64,000 bases of DNA from Quercus robur (taxonomy: Eukaryota > Streptophyta > Magnoliopsida > Fagales > Fagaceae), in NCBI RefSeq assembly GCF_932294415.1, contig NC_065542.1:53626406-53690405 (forward strand). The letters are read 5' to 3'. The notes beneath the pieces are model-generated. The model did not search any database. It was not told the origin of the DNA and saw nothing but the letters and a program-made list of their open reading frames with translations. Positions 11,228-23,528 of this stretch are shown piece after piece (position 1 is the first letter of the stretch; the number at the start of each line of letters is the position of its first letter). A program made the translations under genes and the position numbers.

Positions 11228-12492
11228 CATTGGTGGCTCTAGGATATATTTTTAGAGAAGTCAGTAAGAAGATGTATTTTTTATAAAAAATGAATCTTGC
11301 GATCTACATGATTTTCTTATTACAAATTTATCCATAATAGGTACTAGCAAGAGAATAAAAGATGAGAAATACTACGTCTACAATATTTTTACAATCCTAT
11401 CCCAATAAATATTAGTAATAAGTTGTTATTAGTTTTAATTTAAACCTGTAGAGAATTAAACCCGAAATTTCCAACCTGTGAGAAACAAAAAATTAGAGAA
11501 AACACATGCCAAAGAAAAATAATCACACACACAAGACAATGTTTACGTGGTTCGGCAATTTGCCTACGTCTACAGAGTTGCAGTGTTTTCACTATAATTA
11601 GGGAAAAATACAAAATGCGGCAGTACAGTATTTCACACTCTTAACAACGACAACAACAACAAAAATCCTAATCACCAAAGCTACGTTTTCTACATCCTGC
11701 GCATAGGATTCACAATGGGCTACAAAACGGGCCAAATTTTTTTTATTATTCGGGTTGGGTCAGGTCATCAACCGGATCAAACAAAACTAGGCTCCACAAA
11801 GCCCAACCAAGCCCACTACTGAAATTACTTTTTTGTCAATCAGTAACAATCTGCTACTTAGGATTTGTTGTAAAAGTGTTGTAAATATAGCGTTTCTCAT
11901 ATAAGATAGACTAGAAGTTCATTGTATATTGTTGCTTAATACAATGAACATACTAATTATTCTTACTAAAATTAAAATTTTGAAATCATCTATTGTTTTA
12001 AATACAATAAACCTATTAATTAATGTTCTTAAGTGAGCTCCAAACGAGATCTAAATACAATAAACTTTTTTTCTTTTTAGTTTATTTCAAATTTGTTTAG
12101 ATCTAAATGAGTTTTTTTTTTTTTTTTTTTTTAAGATTTAAGATGAACAAATTTATACTTTTATTGTTAGGCTTACTATTTTTTTCCCCATATTTTAGAT
12201 CAAATTAGTTTGTTATTGGAGTTTTTTTTTTTTTTTTCCTATTTAAAAAGATCAAGATATTGTCAAGATGATCATATTCAAGTTTATTTCAAATGCGCGC
12301 AAAAAAAAAAAAAAAAAAAACAAAAAAAACAAAAAAACAAAACAAAACAAAAACGTTTAGGTTTAGAGGGGTCAAAATTTTATTTTAAGAGGGTCAAGTA
12401 AAAAAAATTTAGAAAATTATATATACAATTTTTTTTGGCCCAACTTAGGGGGTTCATTTGAACCGCTTGAACTATAACTAGAGCCGCCCATG
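11228..12492. mobile_element. Non-autonomous hAT-type transposon, 1265 bp
   Basis: Flanked by 8-bp direct repeats tttattgt (11220-11227 and 12493-12500). The ends form inverted repeats CATTGGTGGCTCTAG and CATGGGCGGCTCTAG (13 of 15 match). The syntenic copy at about 21690-21705 lacks the insert and keeps a single target site (tttatttgt), which is direct empty-site evidence. There is no transposase frame. Inside, 11364-11905 looks like a nested element with its own inverted ends (gagaaatactacgtctacaat and its diverged complement near 11875-11905). It contains a tttacgtggttcggcaatt phrase common in plant retroelement LTRs. Long A and T runs fill the right third. Confidence 0.8.
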
Positions 12493-13149
12493 TTTATTGT
12501 ATAGCATAATTTTTTTTTATCAAAGAGTATGTTGTCAAGAGTAATTTTTAGATATTCTAAATGGAAAATGATGTGCCTTCCTTTTACATTCATTATTGGG
12601 TCGGCTTATAAAATTCTTAGTTGAATCCATGATTAATATGAGAGGAGAAAGCGTCATTGCTCCATGTTCCGACTCTTCCAAGATTACTTAAGAATTTTTC
12701 ATTGTCAAATTAAGGATCCAAGTCTCTAACTATATTGTTTTGTACTCTTCTTATATTATTATTGCTTGCAAAATATCCAAAAAAATTAGAGGCCAATAAT
12801 TATCTTCTCATCTCATCATTAAATACTTTTAACTGTATGCAAAACATATATACAAAAAATTTGATGTGAATAAAATATATATATATATATAATTAATAAA
12901 ATTTAAAATACTAATCTAATAAAAAAATTATATAGAATGATATAATATAACAAAGAAAGACATTTTATTAATCTTGCAGTGCTCGCCTACGAGGCTACAG
13001 CTACAAATTCCTTGACAATGACACCCAAGTTTCACTTTATAATTATACGTCTTTTTGTTTGGTTGGTCTCTCTCTGGTCCTGCCTCCACATGATTTGTCA
13101 ATAGCCTTAAAAAACAAAAATCATTCTATTTAAGAATAAAGAAAAAATA

Positions 13150-13273
13150 TCATTGTGCACCTTTGTCGTGATGGTCACTCTATAAGTATAAATGCTTGTA
13201 GGGTGTGGTGACAAGGGTCTGAGTTCAACTCTCCAAGAAGGAGCTTCACATACATATACACTTAGATTATGTT
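13150..13273 (+). mobile_element. Short tRNA-derived SINE-like insertion
   Basis: A 124-bp segment between direct repeats agaaaaaata (13140-13149 and 13274-13283), missing from the collinear copy near 22400. It has a pol III box-B-like word (GAGTTCAACTC, about 13222) and ends in ttagattatgtt, like plant SINE tails. The A box is only weakly recognisable. Confidence 0.6.
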
Positions 13274-13364
13274 AGAAAAAATAATCAGCTTATTGGGTGC
13301 CATTAGTACATTTAACAACAAATAATTTTAGAAAAATTTTGATATTAGAAATATAATAAGAGTA

Positions 13365-13553
13365 ATGCTACAATCACAAATTACTTTACTATATTTTTAC
13401 AAATTGTTGATGTGTTGAGCTTTTTATTGGTTTTCATCTAGACCCACCATTAGCATCACTTTTTCATTTACCAATAATCACTCACTACATCAGTCATTTT
13501 TAAAAAATTTTGTAAAATAGTTTATATCTCTAGCATTACTCATATAATAAAAC
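13365..13553. mobile_element. MITE with GAGTAATGCTA inverted ends (copy A)
   Basis: Starts agagtaatgctacaatcacaaa and ends in the inverted complement (ctctagcattactcat), spanning about 190 bp with no coding capacity. The collinear MITE at 22497-22685 shows that the insertion predates the duplication of the GAUT8 upstream region. Confidence 0.65.
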
Positions 13554-14019
13554 CTCAAAAAAGTCAAAAAAAAATTTCTTTTCCCATTAAAAAGGAGTAT
13601 TAAAAAAAATTCTAAACCAATATTCTTAAGACATCGGTTAACTTTTTCCTTAAAAAATAAACAAATGTGATTCTAGTGATAATTTGAATTCGAAACATTT
13701 TAGTTAGCAATATCAAGTGTCAACAAACTAATAAAATCACTTGTTGCACGTATCTTCATCCTACATAAAAAATCGATCAATATTTTAATATGATAATATT
13801 TTTTTTATAAGCATATTTTAATATGATAATAAATAAAGAGCAATAATGGTAACCTAATACTACTAATTAAATTCTTTGTAATTGTAAAAGTAAAAAAATT
13901 CATCACCGCCAATAACCTGCTAGTTAGCACATATAAATAAACAAACCATTTTGTTTTCTTATATAAAATAAATAAATAAATAATTAGTGTGACCAGTAGG
14001 AGTATCTAAATTATTAATA

Positions 14020-14025
<6 letters not shown>

Positions 14026-14055
<30 letters not shown>
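14026..14055. repeat. (CT)n microsatellite
   Basis: An uninterrupted run of CT dinucleotides in the 5' UTR-like part of the duplicated GAUT8 flank. The partner at 23129-23155 has a shorter, interrupted CT tract. Confidence 0.9.
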
Positions 14056-14148
14056 AGAGATACAATGGGACACTCATCATCAAACTCAAAGTGAGAGAGC
14101 AATAGCAAACACTTAAAAATCCCAATCATAATTCCAAATCACAAATCC

Positions 14149-14556
14149 GGCTCGATGGTCAGGTTGTTCCTCAGATGATGCCACTTGGGAGTCTTCGCAC
14201 CAACTTCATATGTCATTCCCTCACCTTGTAGGCAAGGTGTTTTAAATGGAGGGGGGCAATGTTAGGCATCTATTGGTACAAAGTGTGTGTGTGGGGCTGT
14301 GTATAGAGTAACATTGGGGAATATGCATATATGTGCAAGTGTATGCGTGTGAGTGTGCATAGAGTATTATGGTGAGGTAGTGCATAACAGATGTTAGTGT
14401 CAGTTAGATGGAGTTAGTTAGTTGGTTAAAGGCAGTTACAATTATGAGATGTATAAGGAGACTAAGGCACTGCTATAGTTCATTCATTAAGAAATAATAT
14501 CTTGATTAGTCTCTCTCTCTCTCTCTCTCTCTCTTAGTTTCTTCTCATTCTCTGCA
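14149..14556 (+). mobile_element. Ty1/copia-like 3' remnant: polypurine tract plus LTR
   Basis: A purine run ggaggggggcaa (14248-14259) is directly followed by TGTTAGGCATC, the usual start of a copia LTR. An LTR-like end, ATTCTCTGCA, is reached at 14556, after a CT-rich leader (14512-14533). The 100 bp before the tract carry no frame. There is no 5' LTR or pol, so this is a truncated remnant that replaces the rest of the duplicated GAUT8 5' end. Confidence 0.45.
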
Positions 14557-15589
14557 AATGGTGGCCTAGGTCCCCTCAAAGTGACCTACTCAAAATCCCA
14601 ATTACTTCATAAATCTTAACAGGGCAAGACTAAAGTCATATATAAAAGTGTGAAACTATGTATAGGCATAAAAAATTTACATTCATTTGTCATTTACTTA
14701 AGACTATCTATTAGGTCCAACAATGATTCTTCTTACACACACCAAAAATAAAGGTCTAACAATGATGCTTATCATTATTCTTTTCATTTAAGTAAGGAAA
14801 AAGTTGTTTCTCAAAACAAAAACAAAAAAGTAATAAAAAAGTTGTTACTAAGAAAAAATAAAACTTATGAAACAACCGTTTCACTCTACCACTGGAAAAA
14901 GCATGCACAGCATGACTCATAAGTCATAACTTCTTTATACTTGAGATTTCCGTTCCAATAGATATAAACATAGAACCATTGAAAGACTTAACACTTGCCA
15001 ATATAAACGATCGAGCAGCAGAAACAAACATAAGAAAAGACATAATCATGAATATGTAGTTTACTATAATTCCAATGACACTTCTTTATTAAAAAAACAA
15101 TTCATTTGAACATATCCTTTTATTCATCTTTTGATGAGATTGCAACTTTATGTGTCATTTTTTAATGGCATGTTATAGTTAAATCAAGTTTTGCATTACT
15201 AACCTTGTATGCATTTCTCCTTCGATTCATGTTGCATGTTTTCAAAGTTTTAGTTTTCATTTAGAAATGTAGTTAAATTGATGAAAAAAATAGAAAAACT
15301 GAAACAAGGGGAAATGTGGAATCCAGGGGATCTTAAGAATTAGTCACCATCATCGTGGGCTTGGATTGAAAGGCAAGAGATGGAGAAGAAAATTCTTAAA
15401 AATTGTTGAATGGAGGGATAGACCGGTAAGTCACCGACCATATTTTTTTTTCTAATCAGTATAATTCATTTTGATTTAAAAATTGAGTCTTAAATAGGAA
15501 TAGGATGGATTTATTTGGAATTGAGAAAGGAGTAGAAGAGTAGGTAAAGGAGAGAGAGAGAGATATGCAGAAGTAGTAATTGATTGTGG
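14557..15589. other. Intergenic, no gene seen
   Basis: AT-rich, no coding frame above 50 codons with plausible composition. A short purine tract of GA repeats lies at 15550-15562. Confidence 0.4.
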
Positions 15590-15735
15590 GAGATTTTGAT
15601 TTAGTGGGAAGTTTGCGTAGTCGTTCAAAAGTGGGAGTCAGTTATTCAAAGGAATAACATATTAGGGATATTTTAGGAAGTAGAAAAGGCGATAACAAAC
15701 TTTCTCAAGCCTCTTAATATATAGAGGAGAGATGC
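15590..15735. repeat. Third copy of a dispersed repeat 3' block
   Basis: The block gggatattttaggaagtagaaaaggcgataacaaactttc...taatatatagag resembles 19605-19685 and 58280-58345 (gatatttttgacagt-aaaaagacaataactaactttc). It marks a medium-copy family whose type I cannot assign. Confidence 0.55.
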
Positions 15736-17631
15736 ATTTAAATTTTTATCCCAAACCAAATCTGAATTCTCTCTTTATATGATATTTGGTTTTAACCTAT
15801 GCTTATGTACGGAAACATTCAATAATGATGATTATTAGAATAAATACTTAGGTGAGTGAATGACTTATTTGTCATCAAAATTAAGAAAAATAGAATGAAC
15901 ACTTGCCAAAATACATAGGAAAGTTCAATAAAAATATTGGTCTATAATACATGACTAATAAGTTTTAATAAATAACATTTTAATTTAGAGAACTCTGTTC
16001 TTAAAAATAAATCATGCCAACAAATCCACTAAGAGACAAAACACAATTTATAGAGTTTTTTTAACCAAAGATGAATGACATTAAAAGGAAAATATGAAAC
16101 ATATAAAAATGATCGCACTTAATGAGACCTAGATGTTTCTCAAAAAAAAAAAAAAAAAATGAGACCTAGATCTTCATCATAAATTCGTGGTTGTTGTGCC
16201 ACTGTTGTTGTTTTAATCGTTCGTTGGGGACTGTGGTGGCAATGATGGAGTCTGTGGCTCACCTTTCCCGTTGGTGTGACAGTGTCCGTGTGTGCGTGAG
16301 ATCCATTTTTTTAGGGACTTTGATCCCAATTTTGAACATTATCTTTTCTTTCTTTCTTTCTTTTTTAAGTTTTTATTGACGTGACAGTACACGCGGCAGC
16401 CTACATGGTATGAAAATAATATTTTATTTCTATGTCAATATTTTTCATCCATCACTTTATGTCAGAAGTTATTTTGACATAATACCCAAAAGTTAAGGAC
16501 AAAACTAACACCTTCAAAACATTAAGATCAAATTGACACACTTCATAAAGGTTAGGAACCAAACTCATAATTTACCCAACATTTTTGTAAGAAGATCAAT
16601 GATGAGGTTGCCAAATGTCTTAACGCAAGAGGAGTGGGTAGTAAAAAGGTAGTTGTAGAAATAGGAGAATTTCGTAAATTAAAGTTTCTTTTTATAAATA
16701 TTTATTACTGAAAATGGAAAATTTTATATAATATTTGGTATCTAGTGATTTTTAAATATTGCATTTTCAAAACACTAGTTCAAGTGCTAAAGTCATATTT
16801 CCAAACATGATCCACTCTGAAATAATGCCCAAAACAACGTTTTTAAGTAAAATGCAAAATCGCGCTTCTTGAAGGAAATAACAACTTTAGCATTTGTTGA
16901 CAAATAACCCATAAAGATTAAAGCCCATTTGAGTCTCCATTAAAAATTTAATATTGGCCTTTTCTTCAATCCAAGACAATAACCCATAATTCAGCCAAAA
17001 AAAAAAGGACAATAACCCACAAAGAAACTAAAGTCCATTTGAGTCTCCATTAAAAATTCATATATGGGCTTTTTCTTCTATCCAAGACAATAACGCCTAA
17101 GGAAATTGGTTCAAATGGAAGTGAAAGTGGATGTCAATTGGCCCATTTTATTAGCTTAATTATACACGAGACTCTACATGAAAAGTAAATATGGCAATGA
17201 GATGGGACAAGGTTAGATCAAGGGTGTCCTATCCCTGCCATGTTCTCTTTCTTTAAGGCTGGAAAAACCACACAGAATAAGAACTGTTCTGGATAGTTTA
17301 GAGGTTTATGGCCATTTTTAGCGCAAAAAAGGTTTTTTTTTTTTTTTTAATCATAATAGTGTAAGAAGTTATAAGAACTTCTTCATATTTAACTTCTATT
17401 TAAATTGTATAAAATATTTTTTTTAATACAAGTAATTATAAGTAGTCATTCCAATGCAAAAAAAAAGTGACGAACATGAGAAATTTGTTTTAAATTTTAA
17501 ATGTAGTGTTTACAAGTTTTTAAAGTAATGTGTGTATTTTGGACCATTTGAAAAGTGAAAATAAAAAAGTCGTATGTTTTCAATAATATAGAATTATAGA
17601 TATACATATTAAAATAGACGGTGTATTTTGA
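15736..17631. other. Intergenic with a 108-bp tandem duplication (16904-17105)
   Basis: No gene seen. The unit at 16904 (aacccataaagattaaagcccatttgag...ccaagacaataac) repeats from 17014 with small changes. A small frame at 16191-16379 has no recognisable motif. The stretch at 17110-17330 has TE-like wording but no defined ends. Confidence 0.5.
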
Positions 17632-17790
17632 GTTCTAATTAACTCAATTGATAAAATCTTTTGTTGTCAAGTAAAAAATCTAGGGCTTGAATGCCACCTA
17701 CACAAAAAATCGTTTCGTGACTTAACTTAATGATAAAAGCAATTATTATGGAGTGGACTATAGGTTGAAATTCTACAAGTAAAAAAAAAA
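17632..17790 (+). mobile_element. tRNA-derived SINE
   Basis: A box-A-like start (taactcaattgataaaatc) is followed by a box B (GGGCTTGAATGCC) and then cacctacacaaaaaatcg...taatgataaaagcaattattatggagtggactataggttgaaattct. It ends in an A run at 17779-17790. The related copy at 25460-25580 shares the layout. The direct repeats tgtattt at about 17620 and 17797 are a possible target duplication. Confidence 0.6.
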
Positions 17791-19364
17791 AAGACTATGT
17801 ATTTATGATGTGTATCATAATTACAAAATATTGCAATCAAGTTATAACACATTATTTTTCTGAAAAAAAAAAAAAAAAAAAAAAAAAAAGTTATAACACA
17901 TTATTTCAATATTAAAATGTCTACCCCCCAAATTAGTGTCTAAACTATTATATTGGTTGTTAGATTAATCTTAGGATTAATAATTAGATGCTAGTTGCAA
18001 AAAAATTATAATATAAAAGTATATCTTACAAATACTCGCATGTTTAGGAAGAGTACTTATCTATTATTTTTTATTTTTTTGAGAGAATTTTAACGTATGG
18101 TGTTCGCTTTCGATTGTGTGGGTGGGAATTAAACCTCAAATCTCTTATTCGTCCATCAAAGACTTTACTAGTAGAGTTAACTGGAACCCACACTTATCTG
18201 TTAATTTAGTTGCTACTTTAAACAATGGAGGGATATTTGTATATTAATCTCATAAAATTGTATTTATTGTTAAATATTGAAGATCAAGGTGCAAATTGCA
18301 AATGTACGAATAATTTTAATTAACTTTACTTTTTTTTATAAATTTTTGTAATTAACTTTACACATTGCTTTAACAACATATGGGACATAAAGTGAAAAAA
18401 AAACCCTTAAAATAAATAGGTGAAAGTTTTGCTCACTTTTTTTTTGGAGGTCATTAATTACTCCGTTCTTTTTTATATTTTAAGAGAAAAGATAATAATT
18501 ACTCATTGTTGATAATATAGTAATTTTAGTTTATCTTTTTCTTTTCTTTTTTTTTGGTTAATTACAATTTTCCCTGTTAAGATTTGAGAAAGTAACACTC
18601 CACTCCAAACTTGAAGAGAAAAAACACTCCCTCCTTTAAAGATTTGGAAAAAAATAACACTCTTATAATCTATTTATATTAGTAATAGAATATTCTAAAT
18701 TTTTATAAGATTTTATTTAACAAAGTTTAATCATGATTAGTAAAAATGTAATTGATAAATTTATAATTAAAACATTAAGTTTATCAAGCACCAAAAGACT
18801 TGCAACGACAAATCTCTCCTCTGTCCATTAAAAATATTCTTTAGTTAAAAATTCAAGACAATGAATTTTAATCCCAAGAAGGGAGAATAATTTTGGAAAT
18901 CTATCATTAAGTAAATGGCAGATTAGTGCACAACATTTTTAATATCAATTTGACAAAATTTGAACAAATGGATGTCAATGGGGGGAATTTTTTTTTTTTT
19001 TTTTCAAGTTGGGGGTGGAATGTCATTCCCTCAAATCTCAAAGAATAGAGCATAATTACTTCTATTTTTTTAGGGCTCGATTTTAGTTTATTAAGCAAAA
19101 AAAAAAAAAAAAATCATTGAAAAATCTCAATAGGCCTGTTAGACATCACAAGCACATATGAAACAAAAAAACAAAAAAAAAAAAGCAAAAAAAAAAAGAC
19201 TTTTTATTCCTCGGCATATGACAAACAGACTTGTACCAAAATAAAGTGGGGGAATCATGGGTCAAACCAACCCAACATACACACAAAGCAAAATCACATA
19301 ATTTAAACTACCCTCATCACAAGCGTTTCGCGCGTGCGATGAGGTTTTTTTTTTTTTTTTTTTT
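17791..19364. other. AT-rich intergenic DNA with A/T homopolymers
   Basis: Several long A or T runs (17864-17890, 18984-19004, 19098-19114). No coding frame or structured repeat recognised. Confidence 0.4.
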
Positions 19365-19690
19365 TTTTTTAAATGTGACGTGGGAATGGATAGTTTTTGT
19401 TTTTTTTATAGGAACTATGGGTAGGTTTTTTTTTTTTAAATAAATTTTAACTTATAAGAACACGGGGGTAGAGGAAGTAGGAAGGAACTTTTTAATAGGA
19501 TTATATATATATATAGGAGTAAGGGACATGGGATAGTTTTTCTTTTATAGGAATATTTTTAATTTATTGTTAAGTTACTATTTTAACCTCCATGGAATAA
19601 TGATAAGTTAATTAAATTAGAAGTATTTTTGACAGTGAAAAAGACAATAACTAACTTTTTGAATTTTTTAATACATAGAGATTACAAAGT
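19365..19690. repeat. Dispersed repeat, copy related to 56520-58350
   Basis: From aaatgtgacgtgggaatggatag (19370) to acatagagattac (19684) the sequence follows 56525-56600 and then 58138-58345. The 1.5-kb MULE in the other copy is absent here, which gives an independent empty-site comparison for that element. The family type is unknown. Confidence 0.75.
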
Positions 19691-19693
19691 TTG

Positions 19694-19785
19694 CAGGGAC
19701 GGAGCAAGAACTTTGAGTTGGGGGGGGTAGTTTTACTGTTGGTTGTGTGCAGCGGTTTCAACCTCTGATTTTGCTACTTAGCTGC

Positions 19786-19816
<31 letters not shown>

Positions 19817-20230
19817 GTGGGTGAGAACAAAATTATTTTTGTATAGAACTTTTTAAAGGGCAGAATTATTTATTTTGGATAAAATTAGTTAATTGAGATT
19901 TTTTTTTTATTAGTAATTTTTTTGTTGAGCTATTTTTTCGGGGCTTGTATATTTTGTTTTAGATTTTAGATCTATAAATTTTTTTATGGTCACTTAAATA
20001 AAGAAAATGATAGAGCTACAAGTTTTTTATAAATTACTGATGTGATAAGTGATTACTGGTAAGTAAAAAATTGATATGTGTGACGTGTCCATATATGAAC
20101 CAATAAGAATTTGTTATTAAAACGGTTTGTGAAAATGGCTAAAATTAGTACACACATATATATAATAATTTTTTAAAAAATAAATGAAACTAAGAGGGTC
20201 CCCCCAAGTCCAAGAGTAGTTTTGTCCCTA
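19694..20230. mobile_element. Short non-autonomous hAT element, 537 bp
   Basis: Begins CAGGGACGGAGC and ends GTTTTGTCCCTA, giving short inverted ends. It is flanked by 8-bp direct repeats aaagtttg (19686-19693) and aaagcttg (20231-20238), 7 of 8 identical. The right part holds gggtccccccaagtccaagag, a phrase frequent in plant hAT ends. No transposase coding. It inserted at the end of the dispersed repeat at 19365-19690. Confidence 0.7.
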
Positions 20231-20238
20231 AAAGCTTG

Positions 20239-21159
20239 GCTTGATTAAAGTAATGGGACTAGTTTTGTGGGATTTTCTTGACCCAACCAATCTTAATAGT
20301 AATAGTTTGGGAATTTTAAAATGAGTTTAGCTTCTTTTTTTTAAACCCATTAAGCATTCACACGTTAAAAATTTAGTTTCTAGTAACTCAAAAAATAACT
20401 TTATCTATTTTAACATATCACTTTATACAATACATCTAACATCACATACTCTATTATTTTACCATTTCATTTAAATATTCTTTTTTATTTTTTATTTTAC
20501 CACTCAAGTCTCTCTCTCTCTCTCATTTAAATAACATTTTTTGTGTTTACCATCTAGCTACAATAAATTGCTAGAGATAACAGTTTACTGTAACTAAGTA
20601 TTAAAAAATTATAGATCTGGCACCTTTGATGTATTGGGGTTTATTTAGTATTTTTGGTGTTAAAATAGCATTTGAGCTATATTGACACATAAAACGTAAA
20701 TGTCCAAAGGTTTTTAGGTATCCAAACTTTAACTTGTTTACTAATTTAAAAATTATTATTATTTTTTTTTTTTTTTTTTTGTTACCTAAAAAGGTAGGGT
20801 TTTTACTTTCTGTAATAAAAGTAGGTGTGTCTTTCTTTCTCCATCAAAATATTACTTAATTTAGTGTAAAAGTGTTTAGTAATGTATATTTACCTTTTTT
20901 TTTTTTTTTTTCTTCTGAGAAGCATGTATATTTACCTTTCTCATATGAAATCACAAGTTTAGGTTAGAAATTCATTTTGTTAGGAAATTCATTCATTTGC
21001 ATACAACTACAGCATACTCTTGGTGTGCATATATTATGCCCTTAGTTAATAATAATAATAATAATTAGAAGAAGAAGAAGAAGAAAAACGAGTAAAAGAA
21101 AAAATTTGCATAAGAAAAGAGTTGGTTTATTTATTATACAAACCTTGTATGCCAAGTTG
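20239..21159. other. Intergenic, homopolymer-rich
   Basis: No gene seen. T runs at 20763-20780 and 20896-20911, and a GAA run at 21068-21085. Confidence 0.4.
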
Positions 21160-21489
21160 TTTATGGAACTTGGTTGATATTAATCTATCATTAAACTTTA
21201 TTAGGCATACTAATCAAAAGTTAGGTTAAAGTCAAGGATTCAATCAATGATGAGTCAATTTTGGATGTAAAAAAACCGTACATAGTTTCTTAGTATTGGA
21301 TTAGGGGAAGATCAACTATCATGAACAAAATCTTGACTCTTTCTTTTCAACGGGGGCTGAACAAAATTTTCAAAAATTGTTTGACATAATGATAAATTGA
21401 TAATAGAGTATATATAGCTGTAACCAATAACACAGCCGCTATGGTTGACATTATTTGTATTGCCGACATACAATTAACCATTTTTTATT

Positions 21490-21491
21490 CA

Positions 21492-21533
<42 letters not shown>

Positions 21534-21534
21534 G
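21490..21534. repeat. (ATT)n microsatellite
   Basis: About fourteen uninterrupted ATT units. The orthologous place in the duplicate (near 11045) has about five, so the tract expanded or contracted after duplication. Confidence 0.95.
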
Positions 21535-22496
21535 TTTTTATGAAATTCTTTATCAAGCCGAATGAGAAGCTGTACGAACAATTCTTTTTGGAACTGAAAG
21601 AGCAAATATAGTATCAAATCCATTCCATGACAGGCCCAATTACAGAATTTATGGGTTTGGTTTCAAGAGAAAAAAAGGTTAGGTTAAAGTTATATTTATT
21701 TGTACAGCATAATTTTTAAATTTTTTTTAATCAAAGAGTATATTGTCAAGAGTAATTTTTAGGTACTTTAAATGAAAAATATTGCTCCCTTCTCTTACAT
21801 TTATTGTGAGATTTACTTATAAAGTTTTTGGTAGGATTCACAATAAATATGAGAGGAGACTGAAGAAAGCTATCATTTCTCCATTTTTCAATTTCAAATT
21901 AACCGTTCAAAGTCTCTATCTTTATTGTCTTATACTCTTGTTATATTATTATTGCTAGCAAAATATCAAAAAAAAAAATTTAGAGACCAATAATTATCTT
22001 CTCATCTCATCATTAAATATTTTTAACTGTATGCAAAACATATATACAAAAAAAAATTACGTGAATAAAAAAAAGAAAATATATAATTAATAAAATTTAA
22101 AATACTAATCTAATAAAAAAATTGTATAGAATGATAGTATAACATAACAAAGAAAGACATTTTTTTAATCTCATAGTGCTCGCCTACGACTACGAGGCTA
22201 CAGCAACAAAATATTAACATTCTACGTCCATAAGAGTATAGAACTTCTTTTATAATTCAAGTGGTTTTGACAATGACAGATAAGCTTCACTTTATAATTC
22301 TACGTCTTAGAGTTTGGCTAGGTCTCCTCTCCGGTCCTGCCTCCACGTGATTTGTCAATCACCTTAGAAAACAAAAATCATTCTATTTAAGAAATTAGAA
22401 TAAAGAAAAAATAGTCTATCAGTACATTTAGTAATAGATTATTAAATAATTTAATAATAAATAATTTAAGAAAAATTTTGATATTAAAAATATAAT

Positions 22497-22685
22497 AAAA
22501 ATAATATTACAGTTATAAACTATTTTATAATATTTTTATAAACTGTTAATATGTCCGGCTTTTTATTAATTTTTATTTAGATCTACCATTAACATCATTT
22601 TTTTATTTATTAATAACTATTCATCATATCAGTAGTTTGTAAAAAAAAATTGTAAAAAAATTTGAACCTCTAACATTGGTCATAT
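22497..22685. mobile_element. MITE (copy B, collinear with 13365-13553)
   Basis: The same element as copy A, more decayed at its ends (aaaataatattacagttataaac ... ctaacattggtcat). Its collinear place in both duplicates shows that it was inside the unit when the unit was duplicated. Confidence 0.55.
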
Positions 22686-23029
22686 AATAAAACCTCAAAA
22701 AAAGTCAAAAAAAATTTCCCAATAAAAATTAAAAAAAAATATAAACCAATATTCATAAAATATTGATTAACTTTTTCTTTAAAAAATAAACAAATGCAAT
22801 TCTAGTAATAATTTGAATTAGGGACGTTTTAATTAAAAATACAAAAAGTGTCAACAAACTAGTAAAAATCATCCCCTCAAAAAAAAAAAAAAAAAAGTAA
22901 AAATCAATATTTTAATATGATAATAATAAATACAGAGCAATCATTGTAACCTAATACTAATTAAATTCTTCGTAATTATAAAAGAAAAAAAAATCATCAC
23001 CGCCAATCCCGCGTTATAGTCACACCCGC

Positions 23030-23341
23030 CAGTTAGCACATATAAATAAACAAACCATTTTGTTTTTTTCTTATATAAAAATAATTAGTGTAACCAGTAG
23101 GAGTATCTAAATTATTATTAATAATAATCTCTCTCTTTCTCTCATTCTCTCTCTCAGAGATACGAATGGGACACTCATCATCAAACTCAAAGTGCGAGAG
23201 CAATAGCAAACACTAAAATAAAAATCCCAATCACAATCCCAAATCACAAATCGCACTTCACACTTTCCACACAGTTCGATTATCAAATATCTCAAAGATC
23301 CACACATCAAAGCAAAGCAAAAAAAGCTAAGCTTTGCGAAA
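23030..23341 (+). promoter_or_regulatory. Core promoter and 5' UTR of GAUT8
   Basis: Candidate TATA boxes are catataaataaac (23038) and cttatataaaaat (23069). A CT-rich leader follows (23129-23155), then about 185 bp of leader up to the ATG at 23342. The same arrangement is preserved in the duplicate at 13930-14148, which suggests both TATA and leader were copied. The transcription start is inferred only. Confidence 0.5.
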
Positions 23342-23494
23342 ATGGCGAACTTTCACGGACACCGAATCGGGAATATGTTGAGGTTCAGACTATTAGCCTC
23401 CGCCATTCTTCTCTCTCTTTCTCTTTTCCTCACTCTCTCTTTCTTCTTCACTTCTCACTCCCACGCTTCCCATCTCCACCACCTCGTAAGTCTC

Positions 23495-23528
<34 letters not shown>

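Larger units (their letters stand above)
10705..14148 (+). repeat. Diverged duplicate of the GAUT8 5' flank (partner 21160-23252)
   Basis: Collinear with 21160-23252. Shared landmarks are ggttgatattaatctgtcgtt (10720), caatgatgagt (10794), gtatatatagctgtaaccaa (10950), cacagccgctatggttgacatt (10981), tgctcgcctacgaggctacag (12980), the paired MITEs, and the final cttatataaaat...gagatacaatgggacactcatcatc (13959-14090). This last part includes the likely TATA box and 5' UTR start of GAUT8. Homology ends at about 14148, inside what would be the 5' UTR and before the ATG, at the edge of a copia-like remnant. This copy therefore has promoter-like sequence but no GAUT8 reading frame. It is longer because of a hAT element (11228-12492) and a SINE (13150-13273) absent from the partner. 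Confidence 0.9.
21160..23252 (+). repeat. GAUT8 upstream region, duplicated at 10705-14148
   Basis: This is the parent or better-kept copy of the duplication, since it leads directly into the GAUT8 gene. It includes the 5' UTR start and the core promoter. It lacks the hAT element and the SINE found in the other copy, and it has an expanded ATT microsatellite (21490-21533). Confidence 0.9.

Noticed and set aside
12300-12360. A run as a processed pseudogene poly(A) tail
   Set aside because: It lies inside the hAT element and no cDNA-like sequence precedes it.
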